This document shows positions 6,830-14,909 of a stretch of 64,000 nucleotides of DNA, one piece after another; the first letter of the stretch is position 1; each line of letters begins with the position of its first letter. Source of the stretch: CAVTBX01 sp963733135 (GTDB lineage Bacteria > Actinomycetota > Thermoleophilia > Gaiellales > Gaiellaceae). Where the stretch lies: assembly GCA_963733135.1 (NCBI GenBank), contig CAVTBX010000008.1:62001-126000 (forward strand), given 5' to 3'. Made by a program: the position numbers and the translations under genes. The notes under the pieces were generated by a model. The model saw only the letters and a list, made by a program, of their open reading frames with translations, was not told where the DNA came from and ran no database searches.

Positions 6830-8880
6830 GAGGCCTTCGCCTCCTCGCGCTCGCGTTGCGTCTCCTCCATGATCTTCTGCGCGACGTGCGAGGGCACTTC
6901 CTCATAGCGGAGAAACGCGACCGCGTAGTCCCCCCGACCGCCGGTCATCGACGTGAGCGACTGCGAGTAGGTCAGCACCTCGGACATCGGGACCTCGGCC
7001 TTGATGGTCGTCATGCCTCCGCGCGGCTCCATGCCCTGAAGCCGGCCACGCCGAGAGTTGAGGTCGCCGTTCACGGTGCCGACGGCGTCGTCGGGCACGG
7101 TCGCCTCGAGCTCCATGATCGGCTCGAGGAGCACCGGGTCGGCCTTCTCGTAGGCCTGCTTGAACGCCATGGAGCCTGCGATCTTGAACGCCATCTCCGA
7201 GGAATCGACGGTGTGGTACGAGCCGTCGACGAGGAGTACGCGGACACCCTGGACGGGCGCTCCGGCGAGCTCGCCCCGCGTCATGGCCTCCTGGATGCCC
7301 TTGTTGACTGCGGGCCGGAAGCCCTGCGGGATGACGCCGCCGACGATCTTGTCCACGAACTCGTAGCCGACGTGGCCCTCGATCGGCTCGAGGACGATGT
7401 GGCAGTCGCCGAACTGGCCGCGGCCGCCGGTTTGCTTTTTGTAGCGGCCCTGGGCGCGCGACTCCTTGCGGATCGTCTCCAGGTACGGGACGCGCGGCTG
7501 GTGGAGCTCGACTTCGACGCCGAAGCGGCGATCCATGCGCTCCACCGCGACCTCGACGTGCATCTGGCTCATGCCGCCGAGGAGCTGCTCGCCGGTCTGC
7601 TCGTCGCGGCGCAGGACGAGGGTCGGATCCTCCTCGGCGAGCCGCCTGAGCGCCTGGCCCATCTTCTCCTCGTCGCCCTTTGCCTTGGGCGTGATCGCGA
7701 AGTTCATGACCGGATGCGGCAGCCGCAGGTCGGGGAGCTCGATCGGCGCGTCCTGCGCGAGCAGGAGATCGCCGGTGTGCGTCTCCTTCAGCTTGGCCAC
7801 AGCGCCGATGTCCCCGGCGGCGAAGGACGGGCTCTGCTCGTGCTCCTTGCCCTGGAGCGTGAGGAGCTGGCCGACGCGCTCCTTCGCGTGGGAGCGGGCG
7901 TTCACGAGGGTCGAGTCGCCCGCGAGCTCACCCTCGAGGACGCGGAAGATCGTGATCCGGCCCGCGAACGGGTCTGCGACGGTCTTGAAGACGAACGCCG
8001 AGTTGCCGCCGTTCGTCTCGACCAGCTCGAGCGGCTTCTTGGCCGGGGACGGCACTCCCTCGATGACGAGGTCGAGGAGCGCGGCGGAACCCAGGTTCTG
8101 CGTCGCAGTCCCGCAGGCGACCGGGAAGAGCTCCCCGCGCGCGACGGCGTTCTTCAGCGCCGCGCCGAGCTCCTCACCCGTGAGCTCTTCGCCCTCGAGG
8201 TAGCGCTCCATCAGCGCCTCGTCGGTCTCGACGACGGCGTCGACGAGCTGCTCGCGGAAGGACGCGGCCCGGTCTGCGAGCTCGTCCGGGATGTCGTGCG
8301 GCTCGGTCTCCCGGCCGCCTTCGGGGGAGTCGTAGGCCTGCATGTGGAGCAGGTCGACGACACCCGAGAGCTCGTGTTCCTGGCCGATCGGGATCTCGAT
8401 CGCGACGCAGCGCTCCGAGAGCTGCGTCCGCAGGCCTTCGAGCGTCGCGTCGAAGTCGGCGCGCTCGCGGTCGAGCATGTTCACGCAGACGACCCGCGAG
8501 ATGCCGAGCTCGTCGCAGCGTTCCCAGAGCCGCGTGGTCTGTACCTCGACGCCTGCGACGGCGGAGACGACCACGATCGCGCCCTCGACGACGTGGAGAG
8601 CGGCGAGGGTGTCGGCCTGGAAGCCCGGGTCGCCCGGCGTGTCGATCAGGTTGATCTTCCGGCCCTGCCACTCCAGGTGGCACAGCGACGCGGACAGGGA
8701 CATCTGGCGGCGCTGCTCCTCCTCGTCCCAGTCGGACACCGTCGAGGAGGCCTCGACCGACCCGAGGCGGTTGACGGCGCCGGCCTGGAAGAGCATCGAC
8801 TCGACGAGCGAGGTCTTGCCTGTACCCCGGTGGCCGATGACCGCGACGTTCCGAATCTTGCTCGGCTCGAAAGCGGGCAT
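6826..8880 (-). CDS. EF-G-like translational GTPase (divergent FusA paralogue)
   Basis: 684 residues with EF-G domain order. G1 is GHRGTGKT (16-23), G3 is DTPGDPGF (80-87), and G4 is NMLD (134-137) instead of canonical NKMD, a hallmark of EF-G-like paralogues. Domain IV contains KKQTGGRGQFGDCHIVLEP, and the C-terminus ends in an acidic/basic helix. True EF-G is usually in the str operon with rpsL/rpsG/tuf; none are here. These paralogues bind GTP but often do not support translocation. First gene of a pair with the zinc-ribbon protein. Confidence 0.9.
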   Translation of the reverse strand: MPAFEPSKIRNVAVIGHRGTGKTSLVESMLFQAGAVNRLGSVEASSTVSDWDEEEQRRQMSLSASLCHLEWQGRKINLIDTPGDPGFQADTLAALHVVEGAIVVVSAVAGVEVQTTRLWERCDELGISRVVCVNMLDRERADFDATLEGLRTQLSERCVAIEIPIGQEHELSGVVDLLHMQAYDSPEGGRETEPHDIPDELADRAASFREQLVDAVVETDEALMERYLEGEELTGEELGAALKNAVARGELFPVACGTATQNLGSAALLDLVIEGVPSPAKKPLELVETNGGNSAFVFKTVADPFAGRITIFRVLEGELAGDSTLVNARSHAKERVGQLLTLQGKEHEQSPSFAAGDIGAVAKLKETHTGDLLLAQDAPIELPDLRLPHPVMNFAITPKAKGDEEKMGQALRRLAEEDPTLVLRRDEQTGEQLLGGMSQMHVEVAVERMDRRFGVEVELHQPRVPYLETIRKESRAQGRYKKQTGGRGQFGDCHIVLEPIEGHVGYEFVDKIVGGVIPQGFRPAVNKGIQEAMTRGELAGAPVQGVRVLLVDGSYHTVDSSEMAFKIAGSMAFKQAYEKADPVLLEPIMELEATVPDDAVGTVNGDLNSRRGRLQGMEPRGGMTTIKAEVPMSEVLTYSQSLTSMTGGRGDYAVAFLRYEEVPSHVAQKIMEETQREREEAKAS

Positions 8881-8971
8881 GCGGAGGCCGAGTCTAGCGG
8901 CTCATTCCAGGGCCAACAGAGCGTGCGGCGGATGCGGTGCTTGCCGCAGAGCATCGCGACGGCCATGGCCC

Positions 8972-9112
8972 GGTGCCTGGCACCGAATGTCAACGAAGCG
9001 TGCCGGCTTCCGCATGTGTCGACGTGCGTCGACCTCTCCGCGGCAGCGGTGCGACCGGCCTGCCAAGCTGGTTTGCGGAGAGGGCCACGTCAAGGTGCCT
9101 GGCACCGAATGT
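8972..9112. repeat. Pair of identical 19-bp palindromic repeats
   Basis: GGTGCCTGGCACCGAATGT occurs identically at 8972-8990 and 9094-9112, in direct orientation. The first 13 bases form a 6-bp hairpin around a single T. They lie in the 269-base gap between the EF-G-like gene and the sigma factor gene; no coding sequence is credible in this gap. Confidence 0.8.
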
Positions 9113-9149
9113 GACAGAGGTGCGCCGAGATCCGCGCGGCGTCGGCTCG

Positions 9150-9938
9150 TCAGAGCTCGGCCGGCGAAGCGGGCAGCCCGCCCGACAGCCGCGCCTTCAG
9201 GCGCAGGATCGCCTTCGTGTGGAGCTGCGAGACGCGCGACTCGGTGACGCCGAGCACCTCCCCGATCTCCCGGAGCGTCAGCTCCTCGTAGTAGTAGAGC
9301 GTGACGACGAGCTTCTCGCGTTCGGGCAGCCGCGCGATTGCCTCGCCGAGCGCCTCGCGAAGCTCGGTCTGGGACATCGCTGCCTGGGGCTCCGGCGCCT
9401 CGGGGTCCTCGATCGTGTCGATGAGCGCGACCGGGTCGCCACTCGCGGAGCTCTGCCAGAGCTCGTCCAGGGCGGCGATCGACGAGCGGGAGATCTCGAG
9501 GAGCGAGTCCGAGAGCTCGTCCTCGGTGATCCCGAGCTTGGCAGCGATCTCCTCGTCGTTCGGAGCGCGGTTCAGCTTGGCCTCGAGCTCCCCGATGGCG
9601 CGCTCGATGTCGCGTGCCCGCGCGCGCACCGATCGCGGCACCCAGTCCATGGAACGGAGCTCGTCGATGATCGAGCCTTTGATCCGCGCGATTGCGTACG
9701 TCTCGAACTTGATGTCGCGGTCGGGGTCGAAGCGCTCGATCGCGCCGATCAGGCCGAGGAGCCCGTAGGAGACGAGGTCGCCCTCCTCCACGTGGGCCGG
9801 TAGCCCGCTGCCGAGCCGGCCTGCCACGTACTTGACGAGCGGCGCGTAGGTGAGGATCAGCCGGTCGCGTAGCGCCCGGTCACCGCTTCGCTTGAACTCG
9901 CGCCAGAGGTGGAGAGTGTCTTCGGGGCGGGCGACCAT
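9150..9938 (-). CDS. RNA polymerase sigma-70 factor, FliA/WhiG type
   Basis: 262 residues. Region 2: RLILTYAPLVKYVAGRLGSG and FDPDRDIKFETYAIARIKGS; region 3: AIGELEAKLNRAPNDEEIAA; region 4: LPEREKLVVTLYYYEELTLR followed by EIGEVLGVTESRVSQLHTKA, the HTH for the -35 element. The spacing and the SRVSQLHTKA signature fit the FliA/WhiG group, used for motility or, in actinobacteria, development. No flagellar or sporulation gene is present here to tell which. Confidence 0.92.
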   Translation of the reverse strand: MVARPEDTLHLWREFKRSGDRALRDRLILTYAPLVKYVAGRLGSGLPAHVEEGDLVSYGLLGLIGAIERFDPDRDIKFETYAIARIKGSIIDELRSMDWVPRSVRARARDIERAIGELEAKLNRAPNDEEIAAKLGITEDELSDSLLEISRSSIAALDELWQSSASGDPVALIDTIEDPEAPEPQAAMSQTELREALGEAIARLPEREKLVVTLYYYEELTLREIGEVLGVTESRVSQLHTKAILRLKARLSGGLPASPAEL

Positions 9939-9989
9939 GTCGGGAGGATATTCGGCTGCGCGGACCGACCGCCGATCGCCGGCCGATCC

Positions 9990-10163
9990 TCACCGGAGTG
10001 CTCGGAGCGCCTGTTCCCCCATCCAGAGCGCCAGAACCGCGCTCGTGGCGGCGATGACCCAGGCGGTTCCACCGGCCAGGGCCGCATACACGGCCACGAC
10101 GACGAAGACACCGGCGAGGACGAGGAAGAGCCCGCCGAGCGGTGAGCGGGGCCGACGAGCCAC
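9990..10163 (-). CDS. Small two-helix membrane protein
   Basis: 57 residues from GTG 10163. A basic N-terminus (ARRPRSP) is followed by LGGLFLVLAGVFVVVAVYAA and TAWVIAATSAVLALWMGEQ, two membrane segments, then a short basic tail. It is too short for routine ORF cut-offs but has clean composition. Function unknown. It lies directly upstream of the sigma factor gene on the same strand, with about 50 bases between. Confidence 0.6.
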   Translation of the reverse strand: MARRPRSPLGGLFLVLAGVFVVVAVYAALAGGTAWVIAATSAVLALWMGEQALRALR

Positions 10164-10171
10164 ATCCCGAT

Positions 10172-10197
10172 TGTAGGCACCGGACTCGTCCGGCCCG
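10172..10197. repeat. REP-like palindrome, GGACTCGTCC stem
   Basis: TGTAGGCACCGGAC-TC-GTCCGGCCCG: the stem CCGGAC/GTCCGG spans 10180-10193. A slightly decayed member of the GTAGGGGC palindrome family, located between the small membrane protein gene and tRNA-Trp. Confidence 0.65.
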
Positions 10198-10242
10198 GTC
10201 TCAGGGGACGCTCCAGGCAGGCCGATACACTGAGCCGAGCCG

Positions 10243-10315
10243 AGGGCCGTAGCTCAACTGGCAGAGCACCGGTCTCCAAAACCGGGGGTTCAGGGTTCGA
10301 GTCCCTGCGGCCCTG
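10243..10315 (+). tRNA. tRNA-Trp (anticodon CCA)
   Basis: Acceptor AGGGCCG/CGGCCCT, D-arm GCTC...GAGC, anticodon stem CCGGT/ACCGG with loop CTCCAAA (anticodon CCA), T-arm AGGGT-TCGAGTC-CCTGC (last pair weak), discriminator G. CCA tail not encoded. A possible -10 TACACT lies at 10226-10231. In most bacteria tRNA-Trp precedes secE-nusG; here it is followed by unrelated genes. Confidence 0.97.
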
Positions 10316-10321
10316 AAGCAG

Positions 10322-10351
10322 AAAGCCCCGCTTAGACGGGGCTTTCGTTTT
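10322..10351 (+). terminator. Rho-independent terminator of tRNA-Trp
   Basis: AAAGCCCCG (10322-10330) pairs perfectly with CGGGGCTTT (10337-10345) across the loop CTTAGA, followed by CGTTTT. It may also serve the convergent lipoprotein gene ending at 10367. Confidence 0.9.
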
Positions 10352-10366
10352 CAGCCCTGGAAACTC

Positions 10367-10774
10367 CTACAAATCGCAGTCGGGAGCGGCCTCGACGAGA
10401 GCCTGGAAGGCGTCGACGGCGTTCGAGACAGGTGCCGCCAAGGCGTTTACCGACTCGGCAGAGATGTCGCCCTCGGCGGAGACGGTCTCAAGGTCTTCCC
10501 GCAAGGCAACGAGCGAGCTCTCGAAGGCGTCGACCTCGTCGCCCAGATCCTCTCCGGCATTCTCCCTGACGCCAGCAACACTTGACCGCAACTCAGCCGC
10601 CGATTGATCGAGCTCCTCGAGCGCACCCTCCTCGAGCTCGATGTCTCGAATCTCCTGGACCGTGTCTTGAACGACGCGGAGATCCTGGCAAACCGCACTC
10701 GACTGTTCGCCGCCGCAGCCAGCAGCAAGCAAAAGGCAGGCAATGAAGGCAGGGAAGACGACGCCTCTCGCCAC
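10367..10774 (-). CDS. Small helical lipoprotein
   Basis: 135 residues from GTG 10774, which gives a good lipoprotein signal: basic start, hydrophobic VVFPAFIACLLL, lipobox LAAG-C20. The mature part is mostly acidic amphipathic helix (VVQDTVQEIRDIELEEGALE and on). It would be lipid-anchored on the outer face of the membrane. Family not recognised; helical bundle lipoproteins of this type are common and undefined in actinobacteria. Confidence 0.78.
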   Translation of the reverse strand: MARGVVFPAFIACLLLAAGCGGEQSSAVCQDLRVVQDTVQEIRDIELEEGALEELDQSAAELRSSVAGVRENAGEDLGDEVDAFESSLVALREDLETVSAEGDISAESVNALAAPVSNAVDAFQALVEAAPDCDL

Positions 10775-11013
10775 ATCGCGATGATGCCAGGGATATGGTC
10801 GGTCTGTCCACCCCTGGATAGCGTCTTCACCCACGTGAGGCGCGTCGGAGATCAGGCGACGGGCTCAAGTCCTTGACAGCACGTGTCTAGCTCTGGAGAG
10901 TGCCGGCCGGGGTTCACACGGTCGGCGCTTGGCGATGCGGAGGAATCTGGTGGCTGGGTGAACGGCCTGCACCCTCCTAGCAGATCCCGAGCCCCGCGCC
11001 TACGCAGCTCGGA

Positions 11014-11319
11014 CTAGGACATCTCAGCGTCGACCGCGACCTCGTACATCTCTACGGTCGCGCGCCTGCCGCCGCCGGCCGGGGGCGTGAGCTTGTTCAT
11101 GAAGGCGTCGACCGCACGCAGGCTTTCTTCGTCCTCGGCGAAGATGACGCTGGCGCCATCTCCGCTTTCGCGATCGACGAGCATCATCGCCCGCTTCATA
11201 CCGGCGGGACGCTCCATGCCCTCGGGAGCAGGTCCCTCCATACGTCGCTTCACCTCTTCAATCCGCTCGTCCAGATTTCCGCTGTCTGCGCCTTCAAAGC
11301 GTGCGATGCGAACGAACAC
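11014..11319 (-). CDS. ABM-superfamily-like small protein
   Basis: 101 residues from GTG 11319, with AAGGGAG upstream. FVRIARFEG opens a ferredoxin-like strand, followed by an EVKRRMEG helix; RAMMLVDRESGDGASVIFAE is the central hairpin and EESLRAVDAFMNKLTPP a helix, ending in ATVEMYEVAVD. This two-repeat pattern resembles dimeric alpha-beta barrel proteins. Substrate unknown. A longer start at 11484 is possible but its extension has shadow-like composition. Confidence 0.65.
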   Translation of the reverse strand: MFVRIARFEGADSGNLDERIEEVKRRMEGPAPEGMERPAGMKRAMMLVDRESGDGASVIFAEDEESLRAVDAFMNKLTPPAGGGRRATVEMYEVAVDAEMS

Positions 11320-11641
11320 GACTGCTCCCTTCGGGTTATCTGCGCACGGATCGAGCGCAAGCATGATCCACAGGCCTCGGCCGAGCAAGGCAGTCCGCTC
11401 GATCCGCATGCCCGCTCTTCTCCAGTTCCGCAGAGCGACCGGCATATTGCGCCCGGCCCCTGCGGCGGCAACGGCGCTGGTCACCTAGTCACGGCCCATT
11501 GGCGCCCGGAGCAGAGTTAGCGCCCTCCAGAGGTGCGTTAGCACGCGCATGTAGAGTTAGATCCGCCCCGCGGCCCCCTCGACCCGTGGCGAGCGCTGTT
11601 GAGTGGTCTCGCAGGTCGGCTCGGTTCGCGGCGTCCTATCG
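11320..11641. other. Intergenic stretch of about 320 bases
   Basis: No credible gene. At about 11512-11570 three GTTAG-containing motifs occur (AGAGTTAGCGCC, GTGCGTTAGCACGC, AGAGTTAGATCC); the middle one is a GTGC-GTTA-GCAC hairpin. They may be operator-like sites for the genes starting at 11656, but this is only a pattern. Confidence 0.35.
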
Positions 11642-11655
11642 AAGGAGGCCGGTTC

Positions 11656-11697
11656 ATGGCCATAGTGACTTCACGGCCGAGCGAGCGAGGACGCTGA
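11656..11697 (+). CDS. Possible 13-residue leader peptide
   Basis: ATG 11656 opens 13 codons (MAIVTSRPSERGR) ending in TGA at 11695-11697. It is preceded at a 7-base distance by AAGGAGG, a near-perfect anti-16S match and one of the best in the window. The TGA overlaps the ATG of the next gene as TGATG, the usual stop-restart coupling. I infer a translated leader that controls or couples translation of the 60-residue gene. Confidence 0.5.
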   Translation: MAIVTSRPSERGR

Positions 11698-11879
11698 TGG
11701 TTGTCTCGCTGTCAGCCTACCGTCGCTCTCTTCGTTTCACGTTTGACGCGTTTATGCGCGCTGCTGAGGACGTGCCGCCTTCACGTGGTCACGGCGCTTC
11801 GGCCGTGAATCGCGAGTACCGCCGTGCCCACGACCGCCGCCGTGCCCGAGAAGCGGGCGAGTGGTTCAAGAACAAGTAG
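11697..11879 (+). CDS. Small basic hypothetical protein
   Basis: 60 residues: an amphipathic N-terminus (SLSAYRRSLRFTFDAFMRAA) and a basic C-terminal helix (REYRRAHDRRRAREAGEWFK). The start ATG overlaps the stop of the 13-codon leader ORF, and GAGGA also precedes it. Possibly nucleic-acid binding from its charge; family not recognised. Part of the sparse patch downstream of tRNA-Trp. Confidence 0.5.
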   Translation: MVVSLSAYRRSLRFTFDAFMRAAEDVPPSRGHGASAVNREYRRAHDRRRAREAGEWFKNK

Positions 11880-11940
11880 TCGGCCGCGACGGTGCTTGCC
11901 GGCGCTGTTCGTTCAGTGTTTCGGCGGATTCGAGCTAGGA

Positions 11941-12231
11941 GTGCGCGTTGAAGAGGTATTCGCGGCTGCCGGACTGACGATTCGGGGTGTCAAGATTCCG
12001 GCTGCGCGGATCATCATCACCTGCCCAAACTGCGCTCGTACTACGAGTGCTGATCTTGCGCGCCACTTGCAGAGCGGCCACCAGACAAATCACGACTGCC
12101 CTGCCTGTGCGGCGACGATGCTCACGGTGAGCCCGGCCCATGCCAGAGGCGCCTACCGTTTGAAGGAATGGAGCGTGAACGCGCTCGGGGGGATGACAGT
12201 CGACGTGCCATCGGAGGATGAAACGGTCTAG
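11941..12231 (+). CDS. Small zinc-ribbon-like hypothetical protein
   Basis: About 96 residues from GTG 11941. It contains CPNC and CPAC about 29 residues apart (IIITCPNCARTTSADLARHL and NHDCPACAATM), plus HxxxxH-type histidines between them, consistent with one zinc site. No further domain recognised. The start is uncertain; the frame is open to 11824, but upstream composition is poor. Confidence 0.5.
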   Translation: MRVEEVFAAAGLTIRGVKIPAARIIITCPNCARTTSADLARHLQSGHQTNHDCPACAATMLTVSPAHARGAYRLKEWSVNALGGMTVDVPSEDETV

Positions 12232-12482
12232 CCTCGGCTGGCACGCTGCGGCCGGACTCAAGTGCTCGGAGTCGCGCCGTTATCGAGTTCACCCGTTGGG
12301 GGCGCCTACCCCGCGGATCCCGAGGATTGTCCGGCACGCAAGGCTTCTTGCAGCCATCCGATGGCCGGCTCGATGTCGATTTAGGAGAGCGTGAGCGCCG
12401 GCGCGGTGAGCAGCTAGCCAGATGTGCTCCGGGGGGAAGCAGCGAGGAAGAATGAGCGGATTACGTAGCATCGCCGCCAGCG

Positions 12483-12767
12483 ATGCGTATCCAGCTGCTT
12501 CTCCTCAATGGCGAGCATCGAACACTCGAGCTTCCTAGTCGTTCGGGAACGATGGCGAACGCGCTTGCTCGTCTCGACGATTGGATCGAGACGTCTGACG
12601 GCGGCTGGGTGCAGAAGAGCTTCATCGTCGAGGTGAGATTGGAATCTGGTTCCCCGGCACGGAACCGGCCCGATGGGAGCGACGGCGAGTACGAGGCTTT
12701 GGAGACCGCCGCGGGGGAGCTCGCACAAGATCCCCCCGATGGAGGCGAGTCACTAGGGCGCGCATGA
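12483..12767 (+). CDS. Hypothetical protein
   Basis: 94 residues: strands IQLLLLNGEHRTLELPS and GGWVQKSFIVEVRLES flank the helix ANALARLDDWIE, and the C-terminus is acidic and probably disordered. Sensible composition, but no Shine-Dalgarno sequence and no family I recognise. The 250 bases upstream (12232-12482) hold nothing supportable. Confidence 0.5.
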   Translation: MRIQLLLLNGEHRTLELPSRSGTMANALARLDDWIETSDGGWVQKSFIVEVRLESGSPARNRPDGSDGEYEALETAAGELAQDPPDGGESLGRA

Positions 12768-12885
12768 GCCGGCACGTAAGCCCACAACTACTGACCGCCT
12801 CATGGTCATACCTCCACGACGCGCCGCAGATACGAACACGCCCGCTATCTCACGGCTGAGTCGAAACGAGCAGCGGCAGTCCGTA

Positions 12886-13497
12886 CTAACGCTCGGCGAG
12901 GGCCAGCCGGCCGGCTAGCGCGACGAACGCGGCGCCGAACGTTCGCCGCATCCAGGTCATCACTCGCGGCTTCGAGATTACGTGGGCTCGGACCGCGGCC
13001 GCGAAGACTCCGTACACGACGAAGACCACAAGCGTGAGCGCCATGAAGACGCCGCTCAGGCCCAGCATCCGCCACAGGCCATTCGGGTCGTCCGCGCTCA
13101 CGAACTGCGGCAGGAACGCGAAGAAGAAGATCGTCAGCTTCGGGTTCAGGATGTTGATGAGGATCCCGGAGACGATGACGCGGGTCGCCGAACGCGGGGC
13201 CGAGTCCCACTCCACGTTGAGCGCGCCGGTCTCGCGGAGCGTGCTCCACGCCATGTAGAGCAGGTACGCGACGCCTGCGTACTTGAGCACCTGGAAGGCG
13301 AGCGCGCTCGTGTGGAGTAGCGCGGCGAGCCCGGTGATCGCCGCCAGCATGTGCGGGACGGTGCCGAGCGTGCAGCCGATAGCCGCAACGATGCTCGCGC
13401 GCCCCCCGCGCCCCAGTCCAGCCGCCATCGTGTAGAGGACGCCGGTTCCGGGCGTCGCGACCACGATGAGCGAGGTCAGCAGGAACTCGGTGCTCAC
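12886..13497 (-). CDS. LysE/RhtB family amino-acid exporter
   Basis: 203 residues with six hydrophobic segments. The family signature VVATPGTGVLYTMAAGLGRG lies at the N-terminus (usual form PGPxxxxxxxxxxxxG), and VSGILINILNPKLTIFFFAF matches the conserved N-P-K segment after TM3. These inner-membrane proteins export amino acids such as lysine, homoserine or threonine; substrate not deducible. Monocistronic. Confidence 0.9.
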   Translation of the reverse strand: MSTEFLLTSLIVVATPGTGVLYTMAAGLGRGGRASIVAAIGCTLGTVPHMLAAITGLAALLHTSALAFQVLKYAGVAYLLYMAWSTLRETGALNVEWDSAPRSATRVIVSGILINILNPKLTIFFFAFLPQFVSADDPNGLWRMLGLSGVFMALTLVVFVVYGVFAAAVRAHVISKPRVMTWMRRTFGAAFVALAGRLALAER

Positions 13498-13536
13498 GGC
13501 GCACTCCGCTCGCTCACGTCGTGAGTCTAGTCAGGA

Positions 13537-14004
13537 TCAGCCGGCGCTCTCGGACACCGACAGCACCGCCTTCACGATCCCGTCGTAGCCGGTACAGCGG
13601 CAGAGATTTCCTGCGAGCGCTGTCCGCACGTCCTCCTCGGATGGCTCAGCGTTGCCCCTGAGAAGCGCCTCCGCCGAGATCAGCATGCCGGGCGTGCAGA
13701 AGCCGCACTGGACGCCGCCGTACTCGAGGAAGGCGCGCTGGAGTGGACTGAGTCCCTCCCCATCGGCCAGTCCCTCGACGGTCGTCACTTCGCGTCCCCC
13801 GGCCTGAAGCGCCAGGTACGAGCAGGCGTTTACCGGCTCCCCGTCGAGCAGCATCATGCAGGCGCCGCACTCGGAGTCGTCGCAGCCTTCCTTCGCGCCG
13901 GTGAGCCCTATCTCGTTTCTCACCGCCGAGAGGAGGCTCGTGGACGGCACGACTTCGATGGGATACGTGACACCGTTCACCTTCAGCTCCGCCGCGACCT
14001 TCAC
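13537..14004 (-). CDS. Molybdenum hydroxylase, 2Fe-2S small subunit
   Basis: 155 residues. Plant-type 2Fe-2S ligands C41, C46, C49 and C61 (GCDDSECGACM...NAC) and the second, helical-bundle cluster C100, C103, C135 and C137 (QCGFCTPG...NLCRCTGY). It carries electrons from the Mo site to FAD in xanthine dehydrogenase/CODH-like enzymes. It overlaps the medium-subunit stop by ATGA: last gene of the L-M-S operon. Confidence 0.95.
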   Translation of the reverse strand: MKVAAELKVNGVTYPIEVVPSTSLLSAVRNEIGLTGAKEGCDDSECGACMMLLDGEPVNACSYLALQAGGREVTTVEGLADGEGLSPLQRAFLEYGGVQCGFCTPGMLISAEALLRGNAEPSEEDVRTALAGNLCRCTGYDGIVKAVLSVSESAG

Positions 14005-14909
14005 GAGCCGCCACCACCCGTGAAGAGCTGCTCGCTCGCGGGCACCGGAACCTGCTCTCCCCGCGCCCTGGCCAGCGCTGCGCCGATGACGCGGCGGGTC
14101 ACGACCTCGGCCATGGCCCGGCGATAGTCCTCCGACCCACGCACGTCGGAAATCGGTGAAGCGGCGGCGGCAGCAGCACGGGCAGCACCGTCAACTGCCT
14201 CAGAGCCGCCGTCAGATCCGACGAAGGCCTCTTCAGCTTCCGGCACGAGGCGGATCGTGGGCGCCAGCGCCGTGATCGCCACTGCCGCAGCCTCCACGGC
14301 TCCGTCGGTCACCGTGACCGCCGCACTCGCGCCGACGACTGCGATCTCCATCTGGCGGCGGTACTCGAGGCGCGCGTAGCAGCTCCCGCTTCCCTCCGAC
14401 GGGAGCGGAACTTCGACCTCGGTGAGGAGCTCGTCCGCTGCTGCGACCGTCTTCCCGGGTTCGGTCATGAGCTCGGCGACCGCCACCCGGCGCTCGCCTG
14501 ACTCCGAGCGGAGCGTCACCGACGCACCGAGGACCATGAGCGGGCCACCGATCTCCATCGCGGGAGAGGCGTTCATGAGATTCCCGCCAACGGTGCCGTG
14601 AGCACGAGTCGCGTGCGACCCGACCCGCGCCGACGCGTCGGCGAGCGCGGTCAGGCGCTCGCGCACGACCGGGTCGGAAGCGATCTGAGCATGGGTCGCG
14701 AGCGCCCCGAGGCGAAGCCGACCGTCCGAGACATCCAGGCCGCGAAGCGCCTCGACCTGGTGGATCGCGACGATGCTCTCCGGGAGCGGCGCCTTCCCCT
14801 GCCGTGCGCCCACGACGAGATCCGTTCCTCCCGCCACCGGCCGGGCGCCTCCCGCCAGCGCCGAGAGCACCTCCTCGAGGGTGGCAGCCGCGACGTAGGA
14901 CGACGTCAC
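14001..14909 (-). CDS. Molybdenum hydroxylase, FAD-binding medium subunit
   Basis: 302 residues from GTG 14909, overlapping the large-subunit stop as GTGA. FAD-binding motifs: ARPVAGGTDLVVGARQGK near residue 20-40 and HGTVGGNLMNASPAMEIGG near 105-125; a CODH-type C-terminal domain follows. It transfers electrons from the 2Fe-2S subunit to its acceptor. A longer frame upstream has shadow composition because it lies antisense-like over the large-subunit C-terminus. Confidence 0.93.
   Translation of the reverse strand: MTSSYVAAATLEEVLSALAGGARPVAGGTDLVVGARQGKAPLPESIVAIHQVEALRGLDVSDGRLRLGALATHAQIASDPVVRERLTALADASARVGSHATRAHGTVGGNLMNASPAMEIGGPLMVLGASVTLRSESGERRVAVAELMTEPGKTVAAADELLTEVEVPLPSEGSGSCYARLEYRRQMEIAVVGASAAVTVTDGAVEAAAVAITALAPTIRLVPEAEEAFVGSDGGSEAVDGAARAAAAAASPISDVRGSEDYRRAMAEVVTRRVIGAALARARGEQVPVPASEQLFTGGGGS

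Noticed and set aside
6856..9114. A 752-codon plus-strand open frame opposite the EF-G-like gene
   Set aside because: Its composition (Arg/Glu/Leu/Ala/Asp runs) is that of an antisense shadow in GC-rich DNA, and it lacks any domain.
12122..12471. Minus-strand small frames in the gap before 12483
   Set aside because: Arg/Pro/Ser-rich and without ribosome sites or recognisable folds.
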